Shown: positions 50,431 to 58,964 of the stretch, one piece after another
How positions within the stretch are numbered: the stretch's first letter is position 1
Layout: the number at the start of each line of letters is the position of its first letter
NCBI GenBank assembly: GCA_042218115.1
Contig: JBDGRJ010000002.1
Coordinates: 1 to 64,000 of the forward strand
DNA from: JBDGRJ01 sp042218115
GTDB lineage: Bacteria; Patescibacteriota; Patescibacteriia; Magasanikbacterales; UBA922
Direction: 5' to 3'
DNA: 64,000 nucleotides
Notes under the pieces: model-generated
Seen by the model: the letters and a program-made list of their open reading frames with translations, nothing else
What the model was told of the DNA's origin: nothing
Database searches by the model: none
Position numbers and translations under genes: made by a program

Positions 50431-51690
50431 TTATAAATCACTAGGCATTTCCTCCAACGTCACATTGATATTTTTTATCTCACCCTCATGCAACACTTTT
50501 AGCTCAATTTCACTGCCTACTTCTTGTTTACTGATCATTGTTCTTAGAGTGGTAGAGCCTTTGAGCTTTTTTCCATTAACCTCCAATATAATGTCGTTCT
50601 CTTCCAGTCCAGCTTTATCAGCAGGTGAACCTGGAATCACGGCTAGCTCTTCTCGGGAGTCTCCTCTGATTATCAAAGCGCCATAATCCCGTTCTAGATT
50701 ATTCAGCTGGGCTATGCGAGGGTTGATTTGTATATACCTAATACCCAGCCAAGGACGGACTATCTTGCCCTCATTTATCACGCTTTTAATAGTGGACTTA
50801 GCTTGATTTATAGGAATAGCAAAACCTACCGATTGACCCTGCTGGGATACAGCAGTATTAATACCTACTACCTCTCCGTCCAGGTTAAGCAGCGGACCAC
50901 CTGAGTTACCGGGGTTTATCGCAGCATCGGTCTGAATTGCTTTATCTATCACTCTGACTCTACCCTGAGAGCCTCCGGCTTTAATCCTCCTTCCGATACC
51001 GCTTACTATACCTCTGGTGACCGTATTCTCAAACTCGGATAGGGCATTTCCGATAGCTATCACTGTCTCTCCTCGTTGTAGCTTCTCCGAGTCCCCTAAA
51101 CTGAGAGTGGGTAGTTTTTTGTCGGTATCTATTTTCATCAAAGCCAAATCCAACAACGGGTCCTTTGCGATTACCTCAGCAGAGTAGCTGTCACCGCTGG
51201 CAAGCTCGACTTTGTAGCTTACATCGCGGTGATTTACTACATGTTTGTTGGTCACAATCACCCCACTGGAGTCGACTATAAAACCACTTCCGCCACCTAC
51301 TTTTACCTGCTCCTGATCAGGTTTCGGTCTACGCTCGATCTCAAAATATCTACGAAAAGGTTCGGGAATTCTCTGCCTGCTATAGCTTGCATCACGAAGA
51401 ATAGAGATATTGACTACCGCAGGATTGGACTCCTGCACTACGTCAATAGTGGCCTGTTGTAGTGTTTTTCTACTGACACTATCTTCCTCCAAACTGGCTT
51501 GTTTATCTTTTGGCTTCTCGATCTGTTGTTTTCTCTGAGGTTCTTTTTTATCCAAATCAAAGAAAGGAAAAGAGAAGTTTTGATTAGAATAGCCCGCCAA
51601 AAGAAAAGAAGACAAAACTAGGCCAAGAGCTAGCACAACCAACAGAAAAGAGCTAGCAAAGGATAAAACACTTTGTTTTGCTTTATCCAT
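50431..51690 (-). CDS. HtrA/DegP-family serine protease with PDZ domain
   Basis: The 419-aa membrane-anchored protease degrades or processes envelope proteins. It has an N-terminal helix (LSFASSFLLVVLALGLVLSS), then a trypsin-like domain with intact triad: His150 in VIVTNKHVV, Asp181 in DPLLDLALMKI, Ser263 in AAINPGNSGGPL. One PDZ domain follows (YIQINPRIAQL, GSPADKAGLEENDIILEVNG). It contrasts with the inactive homologue at 37342-38379. It lies 20 bases after nrdR and 9 before pyk. Confidence 0.93.
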   Translation of the reverse strand: MDKAKQSVLSFASSFLLVVLALGLVLSSFLLAGYSNQNFSFPFFDLDKKEPQRKQQIEKPKDKQASLEEDSVSRKTLQQATIDVVQESNPAVVNISILRDASYSRQRIPEPFRRYFEIERRPKPDQEQVKVGGGSGFIVDSSGVIVTNKHVVNHRDVSYKVELASGDSYSAEVIAKDPLLDLALMKIDTDKKLPTLSLGDSEKLQRGETVIAIGNALSEFENTVTRGIVSGIGRRIKAGGSQGRVRVIDKAIQTDAAINPGNSGGPLLNLDGEVVGINTAVSQQGQSVGFAIPINQAKSTIKSVINEGKIVRPWLGIRYIQINPRIAQLNNLERDYGALIIRGDSREELAVIPGSPADKAGLEENDIILEVNGKKLKGSTTLRTMISKQEVGSEIELKVLHEGEIKNINVTLEEMPSDL

Positions 51691-51710
51691 AGTGTTTTTA
51701 TTAACTTATA

Positions 51711-52157
51711 TTAACTTAAAGACTTGATCTCACTTTGAAATTTATTCACATCTTCAAACTCTCGGTAAATAGAAGCAAAACGAATATATGCAACTTCATC
51801 GAACTCTCTTAAATGCTCCATCACAATTTCTCCTATCTTTCTACTTTTAATCTCATTACCGGAAACACCCTGCACATCACGCTCTATCGACCTGATGAGC
51901 TGGTTCAGATCATCCTTATCATAGTCACGCTTGGTCAAAGCCTGGAGTATGCCTTGCTTTAACTTCCTCCTGTCATACTCTTCTTTTGTGCCGTCGTTTT
52001 TCTCTACTATTAAATTTAATAATTTAGCCTCTTCATGGGTGGAAAATCTGTGTCCACACTGCTCACACTCCCTTCTCCTTCTGGTGGTCATACCATTATC
52101 TTTGATCCGAGAATCTATAACCCGGGTTGTTTCAGAGGGGCATACTGGACAATACAT
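51711..52157 (-). CDS. nrdR: Transcriptional repressor NrdR
   Basis: NrdR is a nucleotide-sensing repressor of ribonucleotide reductase genes. The 148-aa protein has a four-Cys zinc ribbon (MYCPVCPSETTRVIDSR, RRRECEQCGHRFSTHEE) and an ATP-cone domain (LIVEKNDGTKEEYDRRKLKQ). No NrdR box pair was recognised in the window and no nrd gene is present, so its targets lie elsewhere. Confidence 0.95.
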   Translation of the reverse strand: MYCPVCPSETTRVIDSRIKDNGMTTRRRRECEQCGHRFSTHEEAKLLNLIVEKNDGTKEEYDRRKLKQGILQALTKRDYDKDDLNQLIRSIERDVQGVSGNEIKSRKIGEIVMEHLREFDEVAYIRFASIYREFEDVNKFQSEIKSLS

Positions 52158-52172
52158 GCACTCAATAAAGAA

Positions 52173-53531
52173 TTAAGAATCCATACGCTTACGAATGAAG
52201 GCCGGGATCTCAAGATCACCGTCTTCATCATCATCTTCACTATCATCCGAGCTGGATGTCTGTCTTTTTTGTTTGTCTACAGAAGAATTATTGGTCTGAG
52301 GTTCACTATCCGATACCTGATCCTTCTCGGAATCTCCGGCTACCTCTCTCTTATCGAAGCTTGGTGTATCAGATTGATCCTCAGTATCATCTTTTGTGTT
52401 TTTCGGTTTTTTTGCCGACTCATCAGCTGAGCCATCCAGCTCATCTTTTTTGTACCCACCTCTTGGTTGTTTATCATCTTTAGTTTTATCTTTTTGTCTG
52501 GAGAATCTTTGTGTACGCTGATTATCTCTCCCCGGTTGTTTTTGTTTTGAGCTTCTGGGGGATTTGACCTCATCATCTTCATCATCAAAACCGGTGGCGA
52601 TTACAGTGATCCTAAGATCATCCTCCATTTCTTCGTCTATCACAGCCCCGAAAATAACTTGGGCATTATCATCGGCGGACTCGGTGATTACCTGAGCTGC
52701 CTCAGAAACTTCTTGCATAGCCAGATCTTCACCACCGGTAATCGAGAATAGTATCCCTTCGGCACCATCTATAGAAAGCTCAAGTAGTGGGCTGGATACG
52801 GCCTTTTGGGCCGCTTCTATCGCCCTGTTTTTGCCGCTCGCGGTTCCTATGCCCATCAGAGCCGAGCCTCTGTTTTGCATGATAGTCTTTACATCCGCAA
52901 AGTCCACATTGACCAAACCGGGCACCGTTATCAGCTCAGATATTCCCTGAACACCTTGGCGCAGCACATCATCCACTATCTCAAATGCGTCGACTAAAGA
53001 AGTGTCTTTGTCTATTACATTTAAAATTCTGTCATTGGGAATGGTTATTATTGTATCCACATTCTCGGATAGGGTTTCATTTGCTTGTTGGGCTATCTTT
53101 GCCCTTTGTGGTCCTTCCCAATCGAATGGTTTAGTGACCACTCCTATAGTTAATACCCCCATATCTTTGGCAATTCTAGCTATTACCGGGCTGGCTCCGG
53201 ACCCGGTACCGCCTCCGAGACCACAGGTGACGAAAGCCATATCTGTATCTGACATGGCCTCTCTGATCTCTTCCTCCGCTTCTTCAGCGGCCTTTCTTCC
53301 CACTTCCGGGTCCATGCCCGCACCCAGACCTTCTGTCAATTCTTTTCCTATGTGTAGTTTATTTTCTGCTTCATTGTTGTGAAGAGCCTGTACATCCGTA
53401 TTCATCACCCAAAAGTCGACTCCTCGAACTCCGGTTTGGACCATCCTGTTTACTATAGAGTTACCAGATCCTCCTACTCCTACCACCTTTAATTTTGCAA
53501 AAGTTTCAATTTGAGGTTTTACTTCCGGCAT
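52173..53531 (-). CDS. ftsZ: Cell division protein FtsZ
   Basis: FtsZ is the tubulin-like GTPase that forms the division ring. The 452-aa protein has KLKVVGVGGSGNSIVNRM, the tubulin signature GGGTGSGASPVIARIAKDMG and NVDFADVKTIM. A 130-residue charged linker follows (Asp/Lys/Gln-rich), then the conserved C-terminal peptide LEIPAFIRKRM that binds FtsA. The linker is longer than in E. coli. It lies downstream of ftsA with its own promoter. Confidence 0.97.
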   Translation of the reverse strand: MPEVKPQIETFAKLKVVGVGGSGNSIVNRMVQTGVRGVDFWVMNTDVQALHNNEAENKLHIGKELTEGLGAGMDPEVGRKAAEEAEEEIREAMSDTDMAFVTCGLGGGTGSGASPVIARIAKDMGVLTIGVVTKPFDWEGPQRAKIAQQANETLSENVDTIITIPNDRILNVIDKDTSLVDAFEIVDDVLRQGVQGISELITVPGLVNVDFADVKTIMQNRGSALMGIGTASGKNRAIEAAQKAVSSPLLELSIDGAEGILFSITGGEDLAMQEVSEAAQVITESADDNAQVIFGAVIDEEMEDDLRITVIATGFDDEDDEVKSPRSSKQKQPGRDNQRTQRFSRQKDKTKDDKQPRGGYKKDELDGSADESAKKPKNTKDDTEDQSDTPSFDKREVAGDSEKDQVSDSEPQTNNSSVDKQKRQTSSSDDSEDDDEDGDLEIPAFIRKRMDS

Positions 53532-53581
53532 ATTGTATACTTATTTTGTTCAAGATAAAGACGTAATCGTACCTTGGTTAT

Positions 53582-53617
53582 AGTTTACTTTTTTAAAAAG
53601 TAGCTGTCAAGACAGCT
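53582..53617 (-). promoter_or_regulatory. ftsZ promoter with overlapping palindrome
   Basis: On the minus strand TTGACA (53610-53605) is 17 bp from TAAACT (53587-53582), about 50 bases before the ftsZ ATG. The -35 box overlaps a perfect inverted repeat AGCTGTC-AA-GACAGCT (53602-53617), which could be an operator or a weak ftsA terminator stem. Confidence 0.5.
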
Positions 53618-53624
53618 AAAATAG

Positions 53625-54878
53625 TCAGGGCATCAGAGTTTTGAACAAATCTTTTATACGAGTAAAGGAGTTTGAGAATAAATCAAATTTAATGCCGCTA
53701 GATTCTACCTCTTCTAGAGTAGCACCCCACTTGATCAGACCTATAGCAGTAGTAAAAGAAAGATCGTTAGCATTTTCAGTAATACTAGAGACACCCTTAG
53801 GATAGCCCAACGATGCAGGCAGCCTTAGCTTATCTTTGGCTAATTCTTCAATGCCTCCTAGCTTTGCCCCTCCTCCGGTAAAGACTACGCCGGCAGGAAG
53901 CAGCCCGCTTTTTTGTGCGTCTTGAAGACTGTCATCCACTCTTTCAAAAATCTCCTCTGTCCTAGCTTGTATTATCTTGGCTATATATTCTCTGGAGACC
54001 ATCTCCGACTCCTCAGCTCCTACTGTAGATAGATCCACCTTCTCCTCTCCATCGACTTCTCCGGGCAAACAGTAGCCGTAATTTATTTTTGCTCTCTCGG
54101 CTACATCGATCGAGCTGCGAAGGCCGATCGCCAGATCATTGGTAATATGTTCAGAACCTATGGGTATCGTATCAGTATGAATGATATCTCCGTTCTCATA
54201 TACCACCAATGAGGTTATCGAGCCCCCGATATTGACCACTGCTACACCTAGATCTCTTTGCTTCTCTGTGGTCACCACATCGCCGGCTGCCAAAACGGAC
54301 AGCACAAGATCATTTATATCAATACCGGTTCTGTAAACTGCTTTAGAAATATTATTTAAGTGTGTAGTCAAGCCGTGAATAATCTTAGTTTTCACCTCCA
54401 GCCTTACTCCGGTCATTCCCACCGGATCTTTTATTCCTTCTTGTCCGTCCACGGTATACCTTCTGGGTATTACATGAAGCATTTCATAATTTAGAGGGGG
54501 CGCCACTGTACGAGCAGCCTCTACAGCCCGATCTACGTCTTCGTGTGATATCTCCCCATCCGACTTTGCTACCGCTATTACCCCTTTGCTTTCTTTTGTC
54601 TTGATATCCTTATCAGAAAAACCAACCCAAGCATCTTCTATCGGGATTCCTATCAACCTCTCAGCCTTCTCCAGCGCCTCAGAGATAGAAGAGACCGTAT
54701 CTTCTATACTATTGACTACACCTTTGGATATACCTTCAGAAGGTGCCTCTACTGCGCCGATAATCTTCAAAGAGGGTGAGTCGGACTGATGATCGATCTG
54801 TCCGACTGCTACTCTAATAGCAGTAGAACCTACATCTATTCCCGTGATTATGTCTTGTTCACTATTTTTACCCAGCAT
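53625..54878 (-). CDS. ftsA: Cell division protein FtsA
   Basis: FtsA is an actin-like ATPase that tethers FtsZ to the membrane. The 417-aa protein has the phosphate-1 motif ITGIDVGSTAIRVAVGQ, VAVVNIGGSITSLVVYENGD (phosphate-2), and VVFTGGGAKLGGIEELA (adenosine motif). An amphipathic C-terminal helix (FSNSFTRIKDLFKTLMP) is the likely membrane target. It lies directly upstream of ftsZ in the usual order. Confidence 0.95.
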   Translation of the reverse strand: MLGKNSEQDIITGIDVGSTAIRVAVGQIDHQSDSPSLKIIGAVEAPSEGISKGVVNSIEDTVSSISEALEKAERLIGIPIEDAWVGFSDKDIKTKESKGVIAVAKSDGEISHEDVDRAVEAARTVAPPLNYEMLHVIPRRYTVDGQEGIKDPVGMTGVRLEVKTKIIHGLTTHLNNISKAVYRTGIDINDLVLSVLAAGDVVTTEKQRDLGVAVVNIGGSITSLVVYENGDIIHTDTIPIGSEHITNDLAIGLRSSIDVAERAKINYGYCLPGEVDGEEKVDLSTVGAEESEMVSREYIAKIIQARTEEIFERVDDSLQDAQKSGLLPAGVVFTGGGAKLGGIEELAKDKLRLPASLGYPKGVSSITENANDLSFTTAIGLIKWGATLEEVESSGIKFDLFSNSFTRIKDLFKTLMP

Positions 54879-54915
54879 AATAAATAATAGGTTTTACCTT
54901 ATTATTGTACCATTA

Positions 54916-55281
54916 TTAAGACAGCTGCTCAATTATATACGGATAGAAAATCATTATTCCAACAATCGCAGCGCCTATAGAGATGGTCAACACCACAGCT
55001 GCCATCAAATCTTTCACTACTTTTACTTTTTTATTAAATTTTGACTCTACCAAGTCAGTAAAATGTTCAATAGCTGTGTTCAAAAGCTCAAAAGACAAAA
55101 CTAAAAAAATAAAAGTAATAAGTATTACCCGCTCGATAAAAATCAGCTCAAATATATACATCAAAGCCAACACTAAAATTCCAGCTAAAATCTTTATCTT
55201 AAAGTTCTGCTCATTCAATACAGCGTGTCTTAGGCCTCTATAGGCAAACCTGAAACTTTGAAGGAATCTGGACAAATTCAT
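54916..55281 (-). CDS. dgkA: Diacylglycerol/undecaprenol kinase family protein
   Basis: The 121-aa integral membrane kinase has three hydrophobic helices. It has the signature FELLNTAIEHFTDLVESKFN and KVKVVKDLMAAVVLTISIGA, which contain the catalytic Glu and metal ligands. In Gram-positive-type envelopes this family phosphorylates undecaprenol; which substrate applies here is not known. It overlaps ybeY by four bases. Confidence 0.9.
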   Translation of the reverse strand: MNLSRFLQSFRFAYRGLRHAVLNEQNFKIKILAGILVLALMYIFELIFIERVILITFIFLVLSFELLNTAIEHFTDLVESKFNKKVKVVKDLMAAVVLTISIGAAIVGIMIFYPYIIEQLS

Positions 55282-55709
55282 ACTGAAATATTATCTAGCA
55301 AATCTTCCTGCAGGGAGTACATCTCTTCGGCCTCATCATTTTGTTTGTGGTCATATCCCGACAGATGAAGCACACCATGGACCAACATCCTCTTGAACTC
55401 ATCTGTTGGGCTCACACCATATTCTTTGGCCTGCCTCTTGACTTGAGGGGCGGAGATAAATATATCCCCATAATCTTTTGATTCTCTGCTAAAACTATCA
55501 CCTTCCTGCATAGAAAAAGAAAGCACATCGGTAGTAGAATCTTTATCTCTGTACTCTCGATTCAGCTCTCTCATTTTATCATCGCCGATCTGATGCACGC
55601 TTACCAACCCTGTCTGATCTAGCTGCTTAAAAACCTGATTGACGATTGAACTAATCTCTTCTTCGCCCACTATTGGCTGGTCAACCTCAATAAAAATATT
55701 ACATTCCAT
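55278..55709 (-). CDS. ybeY: Endoribonuclease YbeY
   Basis: YbeY is a metal-dependent RNase for 16S rRNA 3'-end maturation and ribosome quality control. The 143-aa protein has the zinc motif HGVLHLSGYDHKQNDEAEEM (three histidines), preceded by STDVLSFSMQEGD. Length is typical. It overlaps dgkA by four bases, so the two are translated together. Confidence 0.95.
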   Translation of the reverse strand: MECNIFIEVDQPIVGEEEISSIVNQVFKQLDQTGLVSVHQIGDDKMRELNREYRDKDSTTDVLSFSMQEGDSFSRESKDYGDIFISAPQVKRQAKEYGVSPTDEFKRMLVHGVLHLSGYDHKQNDEAEEMYSLQEDLLDNISV

Positions 55710-55718
55710 AGCTTTCAG

Positions 55719-57059
55719 TTAACTACTAGAGTTATTTTCAACTGTGGTAGTAGTCTGTTGATTTGTCTCTGTAGTTGTAGCAGCCTCCTCGCCCTCTTGA
55801 TCATTATTCTGATCAGTCGTGGTCTGGGTACCGGGAATCACATTTTGCGTTCCTAGAGACTGAGATTCACCTGATATTCTAAAGCTCTGATACATCATTT
55901 TCATAACCTCTCTGAACGGTATCTGATCCTTGATTCCCGGGTTGTAGATCAGGACATAAACATTATCCGAGCCGGGAAAGTAAGCTACCAGGTGATCACT
56001 CCGGCGATAACCTTCGATACCAAACTTATTCTCAAACTGCTCTAAATCAGTTCTGCTTTGACCTTCCACTTTACGGTTGAACCACTGGTCAAAATTCTCA
56101 TCTTGCTGCTTTTCGACTGAGCGGATCAATATATAGTCACCGGTAATAGCATTAAACAGGACCTCTCTTTGGTCCTGATCTACTGAGTCTACCTCCCAAT
56201 CAGATGGATAATAGAGTTGATATTCAAACACAGGATTTTCGTAATCACTCACCAGCTCCGAATCTCTAAGTTCTGCAGGTGATTTTCCGTCCGGGTGATA
56301 TAAGTTTCTAATCTCTTGTCCGTCAAAATAACCGTCCTCATCCGTATCCCAAGTACCGCTGTCAGTACCAAAAACCTCTTCTTCATCATCAGTCAAATCA
56401 TCCGAGTCCAGGTCAGTGCTGTCTGATAACAGCACATCAGGGAAACGTAGTTTTTCTGCCACATTAGGGATAGTAGTCGTAGAAGCTTCATCTTCAGTGG
56501 TAGTTTCGGATTCTTGTGTAGTTGTCGGCGTAGGCTCAGTTGTAGTTGTCGGCTGAGGCTCCGGCTCCGTCTCTTCGGGCTCAGGTTCAGGCTCGGGTTC
56601 CGGCTCCGGCTCTTGTTGTTGCTCGTTTTGTTGTTGAGCTTGTTGCTGGTTCTCCTGAGCTACTTCTTCAGTAAAGGGAGAACCAAAATATCCTATGGTA
56701 TATAGATAACCTCCAGCTACAAGTAAAAATAATAGAAGCAGTCCGCCGACTGCTCCCGCTATCTTGAGCCACATAGATCCAGAGGCAGAGCCTCCGGAGT
56801 CAGACGCCCCTTCAGGTTGTTCTATCTCTTGTTGTTGGTCTTGTTGCTGCTGTTGTTGTTTTTGTTGTTCTATCTTCTCTTTTACTCTTTCTCTAGCCTG
56901 CTCCTTCTCTTCATATACCTGAGGATTTTTACCACCATAAAAAGAATCGGGAATGGTTCTAATCTTGGAGTCGGTGCTTTCCTCCTCTTCTTCAGCGCTT
57001 TCTCCTAGCTTTACAGGCTCCGCTTGATGATTGTCGCTCTCATCGTTATTGTTGAACAT
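55719..57059 (-). CDS. Single-pass membrane protein with calcium repeats and a PsbP-like extracellular domain
   Basis: The 446-aa protein has a Gln/Glu-rich cytoplasmic part (1-95), one membrane helix (about 95-122, KIAGAVGGLLLLFLLVAGGY), a Glu/Pro/Thr-rich spacer, and one thrombospondin-type-3-like calcium unit (DLDSDDLTDDEEEVFGTDSG, WDTDEDGYFDGQEI). A 125-residue domain follows (ENPVFEYQLYYPSDWEVDSV, GIEGYRRSDHLVAYFPG), resembling PsbP-like folds. A Gln/Thr-rich tail closes it. It is first downstream of two similar genes on the same strand. The extracellular role is unknown. Confidence 0.7.
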   Translation of the reverse strand: MFNNNDESDNHQAEPVKLGESAEEEEESTDSKIRTIPDSFYGGKNPQVYEEKEQARERVKEKIEQQKQQQQQQDQQQEIEQPEGASDSGGSASGSMWLKIAGAVGGLLLLFLLVAGGYLYTIGYFGSPFTEEVAQENQQQAQQQNEQQQEPEPEPEPEPEPEETEPEPQPTTTTEPTPTTTQESETTTEDEASTTTIPNVAEKLRFPDVLLSDSTDLDSDDLTDDEEEVFGTDSGTWDTDEDGYFDGQEIRNLYHPDGKSPAELRDSELVSDYENPVFEYQLYYPSDWEVDSVDQDQREVLFNAITGDYILIRSVEKQQDENFDQWFNRKVEGQSRTDLEQFENKFGIEGYRRSDHLVAYFPGSDNVYVLIYNPGIKDQIPFREVMKMMYQSFRISGESQSLGTQNVIPGTQTTTDQNNDQEGEEAATTTETNQQTTTTVENNSSS

Positions 57060-57062
57060 GAA

Positions 57063-58094
57063 TTATTTTTCAGTATTAGTTGGTGGCTCAAAAAGCTTAC
57101 CTTCCCCTTTCGGATTATATCCCGACTCTACCTCTGTTCCATCTTTGTAGCCATCACCGTCTGTGTCTGGATCTAATGGATCAGTCTTCCAGTTCAACAC
57201 CTCAGCTCCGTCTCCAAGTTTGTCTCCGTCTGTATCCCAGTTATTAGGGTCTGTACCTAGCTCTTTTTCTCGGCTATCTGAAAGCTGATCACCATCAGTA
57301 TCCACTTTGTCCCCAAATAGAATCTCGTCAGCTTTCTGTGTCTTGGTCGCAGACTCCTCCTCTTCTGTTGTTTGTTGGTCTTGCTGTTTTTGTTCAGTAG
57401 AGGTCTGCTCTTCCGGTTGCGACTCTTCTTGGGGTTGTTGGTCCTTCTCGGACACGGTCTTGCCAGTAGTATCTGTCGTGCCTTTAAACTTACCAGTATC
57501 TTCTGTGGCGATAAAAGAGGAGTAGACCCAAAAGCCACCACCCCCAAGGACAATCAAAATTAATACCACCCCCACTGCTATCATTATTTTTTTGCTCAGC
57601 TCAGGCTTGGTTACCTGAGATCCAGCAGCCGCCCCCGGGCCTTTGGCTTCCGAAGCGGCAGGTTTGGGCTGAGACGAAGAACCGGAATCACCCTTTGCTT
57701 CTAGCTTTCCCGCCTCTATGGCCGTATCTCCCGTATCAACACCAGAAAACATATCGTCCGGCTGCTGCCCCTCATTTTGAGGGCTAGATTCAGGCTGATT
57801 TTGATCTGACGAGGGCTGGGCCTGTTTGGAAGCACCTCCCTGGTTTGCTGCTGAGCCCTGAGATGAAGATTGCTCCTGGGTGTCAGCACCTTGATTTTGG
57901 GGGGTTGGTTGAGCAGAAGATTCAGAATCAACATTGTTAGCTGAAGGTTCAGAGTTTTGAGTTTGTGCAGATCCACCTTGATTATCGGTATTGTTATTTC
58001 CCTGCTTTGGCATCTGACCATTTGTATTGTCGTCTTCATCGGTAGGCAGGCTCTGAGGTGGTTTGCCTTGTTTTGGGTCTTGGTCGTCAAACAT
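57063..58094 (-). CDS. Single-pass membrane protein with thrombospondin type 3-like calcium repeats
   Basis: The 343-aa protein has about 165 cytoplasmic Gln/Ser/Asn-rich low-complexity residues, a membrane helix (about 165-189, IMIAVGVVLILIVLGGGGFW), a Gln/Glu linker, then three Asp-rich repeats (DTDGDQLSDSREKELGTDPN, WDTDGDKLGDGAEVL, DTDGDGYKDGTEVESGYNP). It ends close to the same sequence as its neighbour (GYNPKGEGKLFEP against GYSPTGEGKLKD). The gene starts three bases before the next gene downstream, suggesting co-expression with both relatives. Calcium binding is inferred from the repeats. Confidence 0.7.
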   Translation of the reverse strand: MFDDQDPKQGKPPQSLPTDEDDNTNGQMPKQGNNNTDNQGGSAQTQNSEPSANNVDSESSAQPTPQNQGADTQEQSSSQGSAANQGGASKQAQPSSDQNQPESSPQNEGQQPDDMFSGVDTGDTAIEAGKLEAKGDSGSSSQPKPAASEAKGPGAAAGSQVTKPELSKKIMIAVGVVLILIVLGGGGFWVYSSFIATEDTGKFKGTTDTTGKTVSEKDQQPQEESQPEEQTSTEQKQQDQQTTEEEESATKTQKADEILFGDKVDTDGDQLSDSREKELGTDPNNWDTDGDKLGDGAEVLNWKTDPLDPDTDGDGYKDGTEVESGYNPKGEGKLFEPPTNTEK

Positions 58095-58144
58095 GGTTAT
58101 TATAGTTTATGTTTTTATTATTATCTCAAGATTGACGGTTAGTT

Positions 58145-58954
58145 TCAATCTTTTAGCTTGCCTTCTCCGGTCGGGCTGTAGCCGGCATCGACTTCAGCTC
58201 CGTCAGCATACCCGTCACCGTCAGTATCAGCGTCTTTAGGGTCGGTACCATATACTTTTACCTCTTGCTTATCATTCAGCTTATCATTGTCTGTGTCCGC
58301 TTTTGTAGGGTTAGTCTCATATTGTTCTATCTCTTCTTTGTCCGATAGACCGTCTCCGTCCGTATCCGCCTTTATCGGGTCGGTTCCATGCTTTTGTACT
58401 TCGAGCTTATCATCGAGACCATCCTCATCAGTGTCTACCTTAGTCGGACTAGAACCATACTCTTGGACCTCTTTACCATCCTCAAACCCATCTCCATCGG
58501 TATCCGCCTTTGTCAGGTCGCTATCGTGAATCAGCACCTCTTCCCCGTCTGTAAGCCCGTCTCCGTCAGTATCCGCCTTTGTCGGGTCGGTATTATATTG
58601 TTCTACCTCTTCTTTGTCATTTAGGGAGTCTCCGTCCGTATCATAGCTGTTTTGACCTGTACCCAGCTCCTCCTCTTTTTTATTAGTTAGTCCATCATCA
58701 TCCAGGTCCTTGGAGTAATACTGGCCTTTTTCTTCAGCAAGCTCTTTTTTCTCTTGTTCTGTCATTTTGGTCAGATCGACCTGTTGCTCTTGTTGCTGTT
58801 CAGCTTGCTCTGACTGTTGCTTTTTTGTAGTTTTCTCTTTTTGTGGAGAGTCTTTAGTGAAATAGAAATAATAGATCCCCGCTCCAATCAATAGAAAAGC
58901 TAATAAAGTCACCGCAGATAATATCCCTATTGTGGTTTTTTTATTTAACTGCAT
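58145..58954 (-). CDS. Membrane-anchored protein made of seven thrombospondin type 3-like calcium repeats
   Basis: The 269-aa protein has a membrane helix near residues 8-31 (IGILSAVTLLAFLLIGAGIY), a Lys/Gln/Glu spacer, and seven tandem units of about 23 residues (DTDGDGLTDGEEVLIHDSDL, DTDGDGFEDGKEVQEYGSSP, DTDEDGLDDKLEVQKHGTDP and others). The last unit ends in GYSPTGEGKLKD, like its neighbour. Asp at positions 1, 3, 5 and 9 of each unit form calcium sites in this family. A rigid calcium-stabilised stalk is the likely shape. Confidence 0.75.
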   Translation of the reverse strand: MQLNKKTTIGILSAVTLLAFLLIGAGIYYFYFTKDSPQKEKTTKKQQSEQAEQQQEQQVDLTKMTEQEKKELAEEKGQYYSKDLDDDGLTNKKEEELGTGQNSYDTDGDSLNDKEEVEQYNTDPTKADTDGDGLTDGEEVLIHDSDLTKADTDGDGFEDGKEVQEYGSSPTKVDTDEDGLDDKLEVQKHGTDPIKADTDGDGLSDKEEIEQYETNPTKADTDNDKLNDKQEVKVYGTDPKDADTDGDGYADGAEVDAGYSPTGEGKLKD

Positions 58955-58964
58955 AGATAGAAAA

